A DNA stretch of 31,825 bases from UBA1801 sp035353395 (GCA_035353395.1 DAOPZL010000037.1:1-31825); one strand, 5' to 3'; counted from the first letter of the stretch, positions 7,438 to 15,382 are shown. Notes: a model not told the origin generated them from the sequence alone. Numbers and translations are program-made.

Positions 7438-8748
7438 ATGGACCTGACTTCCCTCTTCCTCGAACACCTGGACACGCGGCAGGCCTACGCCGAGAAGGCG
7501 CTGGGGATCTCGGGCCACGACGAGCTGGTGATCTCCAGCGGCGCCCCCTTCGTCTATTTCGCGGACGACCACGAGGCACCCTTCTGCACCGTCCCCCACT
7601 TCCGGCACTACTGCCCCATCGAGGGCCCCCACCATGTCCTGAGGATCAGGCCCGGACGGAAGCCCCAGCTCATCCGCTACGCCCCCGAGGACTACTGGTT
7701 CGAGCAGCTTCCCTTGGGTTCGCCCTTCTGGGCGGCCGGCTTCGAGATCCTGGAAGCGCCCTCGCTGGACGCCGTCTGGGAGGCCGTGGGCAAGCCCCGC
7801 CGCGCCGCCTACATCGGGAACGAGACCGACCGCGCCGAGGCCGCCGGCCTTGAGATCAACCCGCCCCGGCTGACGACCCGCCTGGACTGGGGACGGAGCT
7901 ACAAGACGCCCTACGAGGTCCAGGCGCTCGAAGAGGCCACCGAGCTGGGCGCCAAGGGCCACACCGCGAGCCGGAAGGCCTTCCTGGCGGGAGGCTCGGA
8001 GGTGGAGATCCACCACGCCTTCGTGCAGGCCCTGGGCTGCCTGGACAAGCAACTGGCCTTCCCTTCCATCGTGGCCCTGGAGCCCAAGGGCGCGACCCTC
8101 CACTACGAGAAGAAGCGCGGCGACTACCGCAACGGGAAGGTCCTCCTGCTCGACTGCGGCGCCCGGGTGCGCGACTACGCCTCCGACATCACCCGCACCA
8201 CCGCCGCGCCCGGGTGCGATGCACGCTTCAAGGCCCTCCTCGCGGGCCTCGAGAAGCTGCAGCAGGCATGCTGCGCCGCCATGAAGCCCGGCGTTCCCTT
8301 CGGCGAGGTCCACCACCTGGCGCACCTGAAGCTCGGCGGCCTGCTCCAGTCCGCGGGAATCCTCCAGGCGGATCCGGAGGAAGCCGTGGCGATGGGCTTG
8401 ACCCGGCCCTTCATGCCCCACGGGCTGGGCCATCATCTCGGCATCACGGTCCACGACGTCGCGGGCTGCATCTCCTCGCCGGAGGGCGACCGGCTGCCGC
8501 CGCCCCCGCAGCATCCCTCCCTCCGGACCACGCGCATCCTGGAACCCGGCCACGTGCTCACGGTCGAGCCCGGCCTCTACTTCATCCCCATGCTCCTGCG
8601 CCCCTTCCGCGCGGGGGAACACGCCGCCCGCTTCGACTGGAAGCTCATCGACGAGCTCATTCCCCTGGGCGGCATGCGGATCGAGGACAACGTCCTCCTC
8701 ACGGAGACCGGCAACCGCAACCTCACCCGGAAGTACCTCCCCGAGTAG
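7438..8748 (+). CDS. pepQ: Xaa-Pro dipeptidase (M24 metallopeptidase)
   Basis: PepQ cleaves dipeptides with C-terminal proline using a dinuclear metal centre. The 436-residue product has the PepQ-type N-terminal domain (SSGAPFVYFADDHEAPF) and the M24 pita-bread domain. The five metal ligands are Asp239 (LLLDCG), Asp250 (ASDITRT), His332 (GLGHHLGI), Glu377 (LTVEPGLYF) and Glu416 (RIEDNVL). Each is exactly seven residues before its counterpart in E. coli PepQ, as I recall that numbering. The insert IPMLLRPFRAG before the last ligand also fits the prolidase type. The ATG at 7438 has GGAG with spacing 6. The gene is monocistronic and faces nadB across an AT-rich spacer. Confidence 0.92.
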   Translation: MDLTSLFLEHLDTRQAYAEKALGISGHDELVISSGAPFVYFADDHEAPFCTVPHFRHYCPIEGPHHVLRIRPGRKPQLIRYAPEDYWFEQLPLGSPFWAAGFEILEAPSLDAVWEAVGKPRRAAYIGNETDRAEAAGLEINPPRLTTRLDWGRSYKTPYEVQALEEATELGAKGHTASRKAFLAGGSEVEIHHAFVQALGCLDKQLAFPSIVALEPKGATLHYEKKRGDYRNGKVLLLDCGARVRDYASDITRTTAAPGCDARFKALLAGLEKLQQACCAAMKPGVPFGEVHHLAHLKLGGLLQSAGILQADPEEAVAMGLTRPFMPHGLGHHLGITVHDVAGCISSPEGDRLPPPPQHPSLRTTRILEPGHVLTVEPGLYFIPMLLRPFRAGEHAARFDWKLIDELIPLGGMRIEDNVLLTETGNRNLTRKYLPE

Positions 8749-8775
8749 GCTGGCGCCTCGAACCCCAAGACGCTG

Positions 8776-8832
8776 CATGAACAATGGCTGGATAATGATC
8801 AAAAAAACATCATTATCTATCCATTGTTCATG
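8776..8832. terminator. Long AT-rich hairpin between convergent pepQ and nadB
   Basis: Outer arms 8776-8787 and 8821-8832 are a perfect 12-bp inverted repeat (CATGAACAATGG and its complement). Inner arms 8791-8799 and 8809-8817 are a perfect 9-bp repeat (GATAATGAT). They are joined by a short step with one mismatch and one wobble. The loop is nine bases containing seven A. This makes a stem of about 24 positions in an AT-rich block unlike the flanking genes. By position it could terminate pepQ or protect transcript ends; no clean T-run follows on either strand. Confidence 0.5.
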
Positions 8833-8861
8833 AGATATTCACATCTACAATCCTTTTTCAT

Positions 8862-8931
8862 CCCTTTCATCTCTTGCATCCTTGTTAATTGATCTTTTGT
8901 TCTTTCAACAAGGATGAAATGGATGAAAGGG
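8862..8931. repeat. Second long imperfect inverted repeat, GGATGAAA-rich
   Basis: Arms 8862-8886 and 8907-8931 pair over 25 positions with two mismatches and one wobble; the inner ten (CATCCTTGTT with AACAAGGATG) are perfect. The loop is 20 bases (8887-8906). The right arm contains the near-tandem motif AAGGATGAAATGGATGAAAG. The style suggests a dispersed intergenic palindrome, and it may double as a bidirectional terminator. Whether it recurs in the genome cannot be seen from one window. Confidence 0.5.
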
Positions 8932-8954
8932 TGGAAGAGTTCGCACCCGCCCTG

Positions 8955-10526
8955 TCAGTTCAGCCTGTAGTGGCATCCCCGTGATTCAGGGTTCTGGAGG
9001 GCCGCCTTGAGGATCAGGCGCGCGCAGATGATGCCGTTCCGCAGCTCGAGCATGCTGCGGGAGACGGGAGCGGAGCGGTAGAAGGCCTCGAGGCGGTGGT
9101 AGAGGTGGCCCATGTCCCCCCGGGCCCGGTCGAGCCGGGCGTAGTTCCGGACGATGCCGGCGTAGTTCCAGAGGGTGGTCCTGATGTTGTTCCAGTCCTG
9201 CTCGATGAGGACCGGATCCGGCGTGGTGGCCGGACTGACGGGACGCCAGGAGTGGAAGTCCCCCGGGTCCAGGGGAGCGGCTTCCCGGCACTCGGCCACC
9301 GCCGCCTCGGCGGCGCGGTAGCCCCAGAGGAGCCCCTCCAGCAGCGAAGTCGAGGCCAGGCGGTTGGCCCCGTGCAGGCCGGTGCAGGACACCTCGCCCG
9401 CGGCGAAGAGGCCCCGCACGCTGGAATGGCCGTCGAGGTCCACGGCGACGCCCCCGCAGAAGAAGTGGGCGGCGGGCACCACGGGGATGAGCTGGGTGTT
9501 GGGATCCAGGCCCTCCGCCCTGCAGGCGGCGGAAACCGTGGGGAACCGGGCGTCCAGGTCCATCCGGGCCGCCACCGGCTTCAGGTCGAGGTACATGCAG
9601 ACCTCCCCCGTGGCCGCCATCTCCTGGAAGATGGCGCGGCTGACCACGTGCCGCGGGGCCAGTTCCATCTGCTCCGGGGCGTACTTCGACATGAAGCGCT
9701 CGCCCTTCCGGTTGACCAGGAGGGCCCCCTCCCCGCGCAGCGCCTCGGTGAGCAGGGTCCGGGACTTGTGGGGGATGTAGAGCGTCGTCGGGTGGAACTG
9801 CATGTATTCGCAGTTCACGATGCGGGCGCTGGCCCGGTAGGCCGCCGCCAGGCCGTCCCCGGTGGCGGAGGGCGGATTGCTCGTGTGGAGGTAGAGGTAG
9901 CCCAGCCCGCCGGTGGCGAGGACGGTCCTCTTGGCGAGGCACGTCTCGATGGCGCCGGTGAGATTGTCCAGGAGGTAGGCGCCGCAGACCTGGATCGGGT
10001 CGTAGACCTTCCGGGGATCGCAGCAGTGGTGGGGGATCGTGAGCAGGTCGACGAGGCTGTGGCCCTCGATCAGGCGGATCCGCGGATGGTTCTTGATCGA
10101 GGCCGTCAGGGTCTCCTGGATCGCGCGCCCCGTCGCGTCCTTGACGTGGTAGATGCGCCTGGCGGAGTGGGCGGCCTCGGCGGTGGGGTCGGGCATCCCG
10201 TCGGGCCCCTGGTCGAAGGCGACGCCGAGGTGCTTCCAGAGGAAGTCGCGGCAGAGCAGCGGGCCCTGCTCCGCGAGGAGCGCCACGGCCTCCGGGCGGC
10301 AGAGTCCGTCCCCCGCCGCCTCGATGTCCTTGGCGAACAGGCCGGGAGAGTCCTGGCACCGTTCCGGGGAATGGCCCACGATGCCCCCCTGGGCATAGGA
10401 GGTGTTGGACTCGCCGAGGTGGTCCTTGCACACCACCAGCACGTCGGCGCCCAGGTCCGCGGCGTGGATGGCCGCCGTGCAGCCGGCGATGCCCGCTCCC
10501 AGGACCAGTACATCACAGGAAATCAT
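8955..10526 (-). CDS. nadB: L-aspartate oxidase
   Basis: NadB is the FAD enzyme that oxidises L-aspartate to iminoaspartate, the first step of de novo NAD synthesis. The product has 523 residues. It begins with a Rossmann dinucleotide motif (GAGIAGCTAAIHAADLG) and contains SYAQGGI, EYMQFHPTTLY, the substrate-site region EALRGEGALLVN, and the hallmark GLHGANRLASTSLLEGL near the C-terminal third. A helical C-terminal domain follows. I chose the ATG at 10526: GGGAG lies 5 bases upstream and the start overlaps the previous gene's stop as ATGA. An ATG at 10538 is less likely. It is the last gene of the tolQ run. Its stop faces pepQ across the AT-rich hairpins. NadA, its usual partner, is absent from the window. 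Confidence 0.95.
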   Translation of the reverse strand: MISCDVLVLGAGIAGCTAAIHAADLGADVLVVCKDHLGESNTSYAQGGIVGHSPERCQDSPGLFAKDIEAAGDGLCRPEAVALLAEQGPLLCRDFLWKHLGVAFDQGPDGMPDPTAEAAHSARRIYHVKDATGRAIQETLTASIKNHPRIRLIEGHSLVDLLTIPHHCCDPRKVYDPIQVCGAYLLDNLTGAIETCLAKRTVLATGGLGYLYLHTSNPPSATGDGLAAAYRASARIVNCEYMQFHPTTLYIPHKSRTLLTEALRGEGALLVNRKGERFMSKYAPEQMELAPRHVVSRAIFQEMAATGEVCMYLDLKPVAARMDLDARFPTVSAACRAEGLDPNTQLIPVVPAAHFFCGGVAVDLDGHSSVRGLFAAGEVSCTGLHGANRLASTSLLEGLLWGYRAAEAAVAECREAAPLDPGDFHSWRPVSPATTPDPVLIEQDWNNIRTTLWNYAGIVRNYARLDRARGDMGHLYHRLEAFYRSAPVSRSMLELRNGIICARLILKAALQNPESRGCHYRLN

Positions 10527-11293
10527 TCGAACTCCCATTCCGGAGACCGCGTCTCCCAGAATCGCGCCCAGTCCTCCTCGGCGCTCGCGTGTTCAAGCCA
10601 TTCCAGCCGCTGCTCCGCCATGGCGAGGCTTTCGGAAAATGCGACGCGGCCCCATGGCGTATCCAGTTCTCCTTTGAAGGAACATAGGTGCTGAGCCCCA
10701 TCCGTCCAGATGCTGCGCATCCCGGCAGCGTGGTGGCCTTGTTGATGGTAGTAGCCGCAAGCCAGCAGAAGCAACCCCCGAAGTCCCCGCTCCAGCCCGC
10801 CGTCCGTGCGCGGGAGGAGCCTCCGCAGCGCCTCCTGGCACTCCTGGAACAAGGCGCAGTTGAAGAGGGCGACCGCGCAGCCCAGCAGGTAGCGGTCGTC
10901 CTCCGGCCTGCCCGTCAGCGCCAGCAGCGCCACGCCCGCCCGCAGGCTGACGCGGGACGCGAAGGGCGCCCACGCCGCGTGGGGCGCCCATCCAGCCGCC
11001 CCCCGCGAGGCCGTGTCAGGAAAGAGCTCCAGGTCCTCCTTCCAGGCGCGGGATGGATCCTCCGCGCCCACGGCCTTCACCATCCGCGCCGCCAGGTCCA
11101 CGAGCACGGGTTCCGGAATGCCCTGGGGATGGGCGGAGCGCAGGACGGGAGCGCCCAGCACCGTGGGCCAGGCGAGGAGGGTCCTGCGGCGCGGTTCGGC
11201 GAGCGCGCGCTCCAGGCGGGCTTGCTGGAAAAGGTGCAGCGCCGGAGGGAGGGCGGGCTGGGGGGCCCAGAAGACCGGGCGGGTCTCAGACAC
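10523..11293 (-). CDS. Hypothetical protein with a DUF309-like helical segment
   Basis: The product is 256 residues and I cannot assign a function. The central part, from about residue 140 to 200, reads LFNCALFQECQEAL, then GLRGLLLLACGYYHQQGHHA, which resembles the DUF309 helical pattern in which an acidic/histidine helix is followed by a second helix with a conserved H. The classic HE motif is not clearly kept, so the match is tentative. The N-terminus is arginine-rich and contains no signal peptide. The GTG start at 11293 overlaps the deacetylase gene stop by eight bases, and its own stop overlaps nadB as ATGA. It is therefore probably co-translated with both neighbours. Confidence 0.65.
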   Translation of the reverse strand: MSETRPVFWAPQPALPPALHLFQQARLERALAEPRRRTLLAWPTVLGAPVLRSAHPQGIPEPVLVDLAARMVKAVGAEDPSRAWKEDLELFPDTASRGAAGWAPHAAWAPFASRVSLRAGVALLALTGRPEDDRYLLGCAVALFNCALFQECQEALRRLLPRTDGGLERGLRGLLLLACGYYHQQGHHAAGMRSIWTDGAQHLCSFKGELDTPWGRVAFSESLAMAEQRLEWLEHASAEEDWARFWETRSPEWEFE

Positions 11294-12131
11294 CGGCCGC
11301 CCTTCCCGGCAGCCCGAGGTGTTCCTCGAGGCTCACGAGGCGCAGGCCTTCCAGGATGCGTTCCAGCCTGGCGGCATACCCGCGGAGCCCGGCCGAGTGG
11401 GCGAAGCGGTGCCCGAGGGTGCAGTGCGGCAGCGGAGGCTGTTCCTCGTCCAGCTCCCAGGGATGGAGGACGAGCGGAGTCCCGGCCCCGCCCCTGGCCA
11501 GCTCCCGGATGCGGGACCGCAGCCACCATTCCGGAAGGAGCCGCATCCCCCAGCCCCAGAGTGGAACCGTGGCGGATCCCCGTCCGGCCACGGGAGGCGG
11601 GCACTCCCAGAAACCCTCCTGGAGCTGGTGGGCCCGCCTGGACCAGTCCGGGGATCCAAGTACCGCCAGGGGCGCCCGGCTGGAATCGTAGAGGAACCCC
11701 GCCTCCTGGACCAACCGCCAGTAGTCCTCCGCGGCATGCCGCAGGCTCCACTCCGGGGCACGGAATCCCAGCACGGCCGCGCCGGCGAGGTCCTCGAGCT
11801 CCCTCCGCCCGGCCTCGAGGTCCGCGCGGAAGGCGTCCGGGCCCGAGAGGAAGGCCCGGCGGTGCGTGAGGCCGTGCAGTCCGATCCGGTGCCCCTGCGC
11901 GACGATCCCCCGCAGGACCCGCGGATGCCGCCTGGCCTGGTCCACCAGGCAGAACCAGGTGGCGGTGGCCCGCAGGCGTCCGCAGAGCGCCAGCGCCCGC
12001 TCCGTGGCCAGGGGAAGCCTGCACTCGAACCGGTCCAGGGCCGAGGGATCGTCGAAGGGGGGACAGCAGAGCTGGAACCAGTCCTCCCAGTCGAGGGAAA
12101 GCGGCAGCCGGATCCCCACCTCCCCGGTCAC
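11286..12131 (-). CDS. Polysaccharide deacetylase (NodB-like) family protein
   Basis: The 281-residue product matches the NodB deacetylase fold. It has an early acidic motif LSLDWEDWF (Asp14, Asp17), then TATWFCLVDQA, GHRIGLHGLTH (His86, His90), the GFRAPEW block (about 122-128) and a late LVLHPWELD. The order and the GFRAPEW wording are closest to deacetylases of exopolysaccharide clusters related to DUF3473 proteins. No signal peptide is visible, so a cytoplasmic site is likely. The GTG at 12131 overlaps the tolQ stop as GTGA; an upstream in-frame extension into tolQ is rejected. No other exopolysaccharide gene is adjacent, although ugd lies just across the divergent promoter region. Confidence 0.85.
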   Translation of the reverse strand: MTGEVGIRLPLSLDWEDWFQLCCPPFDDPSALDRFECRLPLATERALALCGRLRATATWFCLVDQARRHPRVLRGIVAQGHRIGLHGLTHRRAFLSGPDAFRADLEAGRRELEDLAGAAVLGFRAPEWSLRHAAEDYWRLVQEAGFLYDSSRAPLAVLGSPDWSRRAHQLQEGFWECPPPVAGRGSATVPLWGWGMRLLPEWWLRSRIRELARGGAGTPLVLHPWELDEEQPPLPHCTLGHRFAHSAGLRGYAARLERILEGLRLVSLEEHLGLPGRAAGV

Positions 12132-12823
12132 GTGAAGTTGCGTTCGGAAAGGCTGATGAACTCGAGGGCGAAGTCGTCCAGCTCGGTCTGCCACTGCTTC
12201 AGCTGCCCCTGGAAGAAGTTGTAGGCCATCAGGGCCGGGATGGCCGCGATCAGGCCGAACGCGGTCGCGACCAGGGCCTCGGAGATGGGCACGGCGACGG
12301 TGGCCAGGCTGGCGTTCCCCGTGGCCCCGATCCCCCGGAAGGCGTCGATGATGCCCCAGACCGTGCCGAAGAGCCCCACGAAGGGGCTGACGGCGGCGAT
12401 GGTGGCCAGGATGCCCAGGTAGTGTTCCATGCGTCCCATCTCCACGACGGAGGCGCGCTGGAGGCTGCGCTCCACCGCCTCCATGCTCTTGATGGTGGCC
12501 CGTCCGGATCCGGGAGAGGTCTTGAGCTGGTAGGTGACCTCGGCGTAGCCCGCGCTGAACAGGCCGAGGAGGGGACTGAGGCGGTAGGCGGCTCCGGCGT
12601 GCCTGAGGTCGCGCCAGTCCGTGGTCTTCCGGAAGTCGTTCCGGAACGTCTCGTTGACGCGCCGGCTGCGCTCCATCAGCACGACCTTCTGCAGGATGAT
12701 CACCCAGCTGATGACGGAGAAGGCCGCGAGCAGCAGGAGCACGACTTTCGAAACCGAGCCCCCGTGGAGCACGACTTCCCAGAGATTGGTACCTTGATTG
12801 TCAACCATGGTCGCCAAGAGCAT
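12128..12823 (-). CDS. tolQ: TolQ/ExbB-type proton channel protein
   Basis: The product has 231 residues, the usual TolQ length. Membrane segments lie at about 26-45, 136-158 and 182-202. The second contains VSPFVGLFGTVWGIIDAF and the third ISEALVATAFGLIAAIPA, the two conserved pore helices of MotA/TolQ/ExbB proteins. The protein is expected in the inner membrane, where it harnesses proton flow with a TolR or ExbD partner. That partner is missing here; the next gene is a deacetylase. The assignment to TolQ rather than ExbB rests on length and overall wording. The ATG at 12823 has AGGGGG six bases upstream; an inner ATG at 12808 is weaker. A candidate extended -10 lies upstream. Confidence 0.88.
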   Translation of the reverse strand: MLLATMVDNQGTNLWEVVLHGGSVSKVVLLLLAAFSVISWVIILQKVVLMERSRRVNETFRNDFRKTTDWRDLRHAGAAYRLSPLLGLFSAGYAEVTYQLKTSPGSGRATIKSMEAVERSLQRASVVEMGRMEHYLGILATIAAVSPFVGLFGTVWGIIDAFRGIGATGNASLATVAVPISEALVATAFGLIAAIPALMAYNFFQGQLKQWQTELDDFALEFISLSERNFT

Positions 12824-12841
12824 GCGAACCCCCTGGCTGGC

Positions 12842-12850
12842 ATTTTATCA
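12842..12850 (-). promoter_or_regulatory. Candidate extended -10 element for tolQ
   Basis: On the minus strand the sequence reads TGATAAAAT, which fits TGn followed by TAAAAT (five of six matches to the -10 consensus). It sits 19 bases before the tolQ ATG, which would give a very short leader just covering the Shine-Dalgarno. No convincing -35 box stands 17 bases upstream. It is an isolated AT-rich patch in GC-rich DNA. Confidence 0.35.
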
Positions 12851-12896
12851 AGCCTCGCGCTTTCGCGGGACGGCAGCTACACTGCGAGACGGTGCG

Positions 12897-12916
12897 GGCC
12901 TGGATCGGGCCAGGCC
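12897..12916 (+). promoter_or_regulatory. Small hairpin in the ugd leader
   Basis: GGCCTGG at 12897-12903 is the exact reverse complement of CCAGGCC at 12910-12916, with a six-base loop. It lies 19 bases before the ugd start codon. It could affect mRNA stability or be a chance GC palindrome; no known riboswitch architecture is visible around it. Confidence 0.25.
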
Positions 12917-12935
12917 GCGAGCATAGGCGGGACTC

Positions 12936-14306
12936 ATGCAGGTAGTGGTCATCGGATCCGGATACGTAGGTTTGGTCGCCGCCGTGGGCTTCGCCGAATC
13001 CGGCCACCGCGTCCTCGGCGTCGACGTGGACGCGGCGAAGATCGAGAAGCTGCGCCAGGGCGTCGCGCCCATCTACGAGCCGGGCCTGGAGGAGCTCCTC
13101 CGCAGGCACCAGGCTTCCGGCGCCCTGCGCTTCTCCCTGGACATGAAGGACGGGATCGCGGGAGCGGACGCGGCCTTCATCTGCGTGGGGACGCCCCAGA
13201 GCGACGACGGCAGCGCCGATCTGCACTACGTGGTCGCCGTGGCCGAGGAGCTCGGCCGGCAGATGAACCTCCGCCCGAAGGACGCACCGGCCCTCGTCGT
13301 CGTGGACAAGAGCACGGTGCCCGTGGGCACGGCGGCAAGAGTCACCGCCACGATCGCCGCCCAGACGGACCGCGCCTTCGAGGTGGTCTCCAATCCCGAG
13401 TTCCTGCGCGAAGGCTGCGCCATCGACGACTTCCTCCTGCCCGACCGGGTGGTGGTCGGATGCCGCAGCGAGCACGCCGAATCCGTCATGAAGGGGCTCT
13501 ACCAGGCCCACCTGGACGCGGCGCGGAAGCGCAGCCCCGAGGGCGGCAAGTGGTTCCGGATGGATCCGCCCAGCGCCGAGATGACCAAGTACACGGCCAA
13601 CGCGATGCTGGCGCTGCGCATCAGCTTCATGAACGAGATCGCCGCCCTGTGCGAGAAGGTCGGGGCCGACGTGGACTACGTCAAGGAGGGGATCGGCAGC
13701 GACCACCGCATCGGCAAGTACTTCCTGAATCCCGGCCCCGGCTTCGGGGGGAGCTGCTTCCCCAAGGACCTGCAGGCCCTCCTGAAGGTCGCCCGGGAGA
13801 ACGGCCAGAGCCTGAGGTCCCTGGAGGCCACGGTGGAGGTGAACCGGCACCAGAAGCAGGTCCTCGCCCGGAAGGTCCGGGGACACTACACGTGCCGGAC
13901 GGGGGTCCCCGCCCCCCTGAAGGGCCGGCGCTTCGCCCTGTGGGGGCTCGCCTTCAAGGCCCACACGGACGACATCCGGGAAGCCATGGCCCTGGAACTC
14001 ATCGACAATCTGGTGGGCCTGGGCGCCGAGATCGTCGTCCACGATTTCGAGGCCATGCCCAACGTCAAGGCCCGGATCGGGGACAAGGTCGCCTACTCCG
14101 AGGACTTCATGGCCGCCTGCGACGGCGCGGACGCCCTGCTCATCGCCACCGAATGGCCCCAGTACAAGAACGCCGACCTGGAAGCCGTGGCGGGCAGGCT
14201 CAAGGCGAAGGTCATCTTCGACGGGCGGAACCTCTTCCGGCCCGAGGCCATGAAGAACGCGGGGTGGGTCTACTACTCCATCGGCCGCCTCCCCGTGGGC
14301 GCGTGA
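12936..14306 (+). CDS. ugd: UDP-glucose 6-dehydrogenase
   Basis: Ugd oxidises UDP-glucose to UDP-glucuronate with two NAD, feeding capsule, exopolysaccharide or modified lipid A. The 456-residue product starts with the NAD motif GSGYVGLVAA. It has YEPGLEELL, FICVGTP, STVPVGT, SNPEFLREG, the hinge EMTKYTANAML (catalytic-type Lys218) and GPGFGGSCFPKD with catalytic Cys274 and Asp278. The C-terminal domain includes LWGLAFKAHTDDIREA. All active-site residues are kept. The ATG at 12936 follows AGGCGGGA. Its 5' leader contains a 7-bp hairpin (12897-12916). It heads the ugd-tatA-tatC unit, although a functional link to Tat export is not obvious. Confidence 0.96.
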   Translation: MQVVVIGSGYVGLVAAVGFAESGHRVLGVDVDAAKIEKLRQGVAPIYEPGLEELLRRHQASGALRFSLDMKDGIAGADAAFICVGTPQSDDGSADLHYVVAVAEELGRQMNLRPKDAPALVVVDKSTVPVGTAARVTATIAAQTDRAFEVVSNPEFLREGCAIDDFLLPDRVVVGCRSEHAESVMKGLYQAHLDAARKRSPEGGKWFRMDPPSAEMTKYTANAMLALRISFMNEIAALCEKVGADVDYVKEGIGSDHRIGKYFLNPGPGFGGSCFPKDLQALLKVARENGQSLRSLEATVEVNRHQKQVLARKVRGHYTCRTGVPAPLKGRRFALWGLAFKAHTDDIREAMALELIDNLVGLGAEIVVHDFEAMPNVKARIGDKVAYSEDFMAACDGADALLIATEWPQYKNADLEAVAGRLKAKVIFDGRNLFRPEAMKNAGWVYYSIGRLPVGA

Positions 14307-14328
14307 CCCTATCACTCCGGAGCAAACC

Positions 14329-14511
14329 ATGGGGAACCTAGGCCTTACGGAAATGCTTCTGATCGGCATCCTGCTGCTGATCTTCTTCGGACCGCAGAAG
14401 CTGCCCGAGCTCGGCAAGGCGCTCGGGAAGGGCATCCAGGAATTCCGGAAGGCCAGCCGCGAGATCACGGATCCCGTGAACGAGGACGCCTCCCGCAACG
14501 ACAAGAAATGA
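14329..14511 (+). CDS. tatA: Sec-independent protein translocase TatA
   Basis: This 60-residue protein has the classic TatA form: a short periplasmic N-terminus, one transmembrane helix (about 6-20, EMLLIGILLLIFF), the hinge FGPQKLPELG, an amphipathic helix (KALGKGIQEFRKA) and a short charged tail. It multimerises to form the pore for folded twin-arginine substrates in the inner membrane. GGAG lies 7-8 bases before the ATG. It begins 22 bases after ugd and is followed by tatC after 49 bases. No separate TatB is in the window; TatA may serve both roles or TatB may lie elsewhere. Confidence 0.95.
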   Translation: MGNLGLTEMLLIGILLLIFFGPQKLPELGKALGKGIQEFRKASREITDPVNEDASRNDKK

Positions 14512-14520
14512 GCTTCCCGC

Positions 14521-14544
14521 CGATCGGCCCTCGCGGCCCGATCG
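14521..14544 (+). promoter_or_regulatory. Stem-loop in the tatA-tatC spacer
   Basis: CGATCGG at 14521-14527 pairs with CCGATCG at 14538-14544 around a ten-base GC-rich loop. It occupies about half of the 49-base spacer between tatA and tatC. There is no T-run, so it is more likely an mRNA processing or stability element that could set the TatA:TatC ratio than a full terminator. That role is inference. Confidence 0.35.
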
Positions 14545-14560
14545 CGGACGATCCCCGACC

Positions 14561-15382
14561 ATGGCCCTCCCCCCGCCCGACCAGATGACCTTCTGGGAAC
14601 ACCTGCAGGAGCTGAGGATGCGGCTGATCCGCTCCCTCGCCTGCGTAGGCGTGGTCTTCGCGGTCACCTACGGCTTCCCCTTCGGCCTGCAGGACCACCT
14701 CCCCTTCCTGCACGGAACCCCTCCCCTGCGCTTCATGCTGTGGCGCTGGGTCCAGGCACCCTTCCTGGAGGCCATGGCGAGGCAGACGGGCCAGGCGGCC
14801 GCCGGCCTCCGGCCCTGGGCCTTCACCGACCTGGCGGAGCCCTTCTTCAGCCTCATGAGGCTTAGCCTCTGGGCCGCGGCCTTCCTCAGCGCGCCGTTCA
14901 TCTTCTACCAGGCCTGGGCCTTCATCCGCCCCGGGCTCTACGAACGGGAAAGGCGCCTGGCCGTGCCTTTCGTGGCCATCACCAGCCTCATGTTCCTGCT
15001 GGGGGTCCTCTTCGCCTACGGCCAGGCCTTCGAGTTCCTGGGCGACATCCTGTTCCGGGAGGCCGCGGCCGCGGGCCTGAGGGCCAACCTGCGCATCGAC
15101 AGCTACCTCGACCTGTTCCTCTACACCCTGCTGCTGGCGGGCGTCAGCTTCGAGCTGCCCGTCCTCGTCTACTTCCTGGCCCGGTTCCGGCTGGTGACGG
15201 CCCGATGGATGCTGAAGTACTGGCGCCACGCCACGATCCTGATCACCTTCGTCAGCGCCTTCGTCACGCCCGGGGACGTGGCCGTGACCACGGTCTTCTT
15301 CAGCGCCGTCCTGATGGGACTCTACTTCGCATCGGTGCTGGTGGCGTGGCTCGCGGCCCCCAGGGACCGGCCCGGGAGCTAG
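14561..15382 (+). CDS. tatC: Sec-independent protein translocase TatC
   Basis: TatC is the six-helix inner-membrane receptor for twin-arginine signal peptides. The 273-residue product has the N-terminal motif FWEHLQELRMRLIRS, the conserved periplasmic/second-helix region SAPFIFYQAWAFIRPGLYERERR split across the membrane edge, and the block SFELPVLVYFLARF. Hydrophobic stretches fit six helices. The loop between helices 1 and 2 is rather long (about 40-95). The ATG at 14561 has only a weak ribosome-binding sequence. Its TAG stop overlaps the convergent DUF4388 gene stop within a shared CTAG. Confidence 0.94.
   Translation: MALPPPDQMTFWEHLQELRMRLIRSLACVGVVFAVTYGFPFGLQDHLPFLHGTPPLRFMLWRWVQAPFLEAMARQTGQAAAGLRPWAFTDLAEPFFSLMRLSLWAAAFLSAPFIFYQAWAFIRPGLYERERRLAVPFVAITSLMFLLGVLFAYGQAFEFLGDILFREAAAAGLRANLRIDSYLDLFLYTLLLAGVSFELPVLVYFLARFRLVTARWMLKYWRHATILITFVSAFVTPGDVAVTTVFFSAVLMGLYFASVLVAWLAAPRDRPGS

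Noticed and set aside
8749..8954. Small gene in the AT-rich pepQ-nadB spacer
   Set aside because: No frame of useful length has a ribosome-binding site; the stretch is explained by two inverted repeats.
12422..14341. Plus-strand open frame of 639 codons overlapping tolQ and ugd
   Set aside because: It is out of frame with ugd, rich in Arg/Gly/Pro and crosses the divergent promoter region; a GC-bias artefact.
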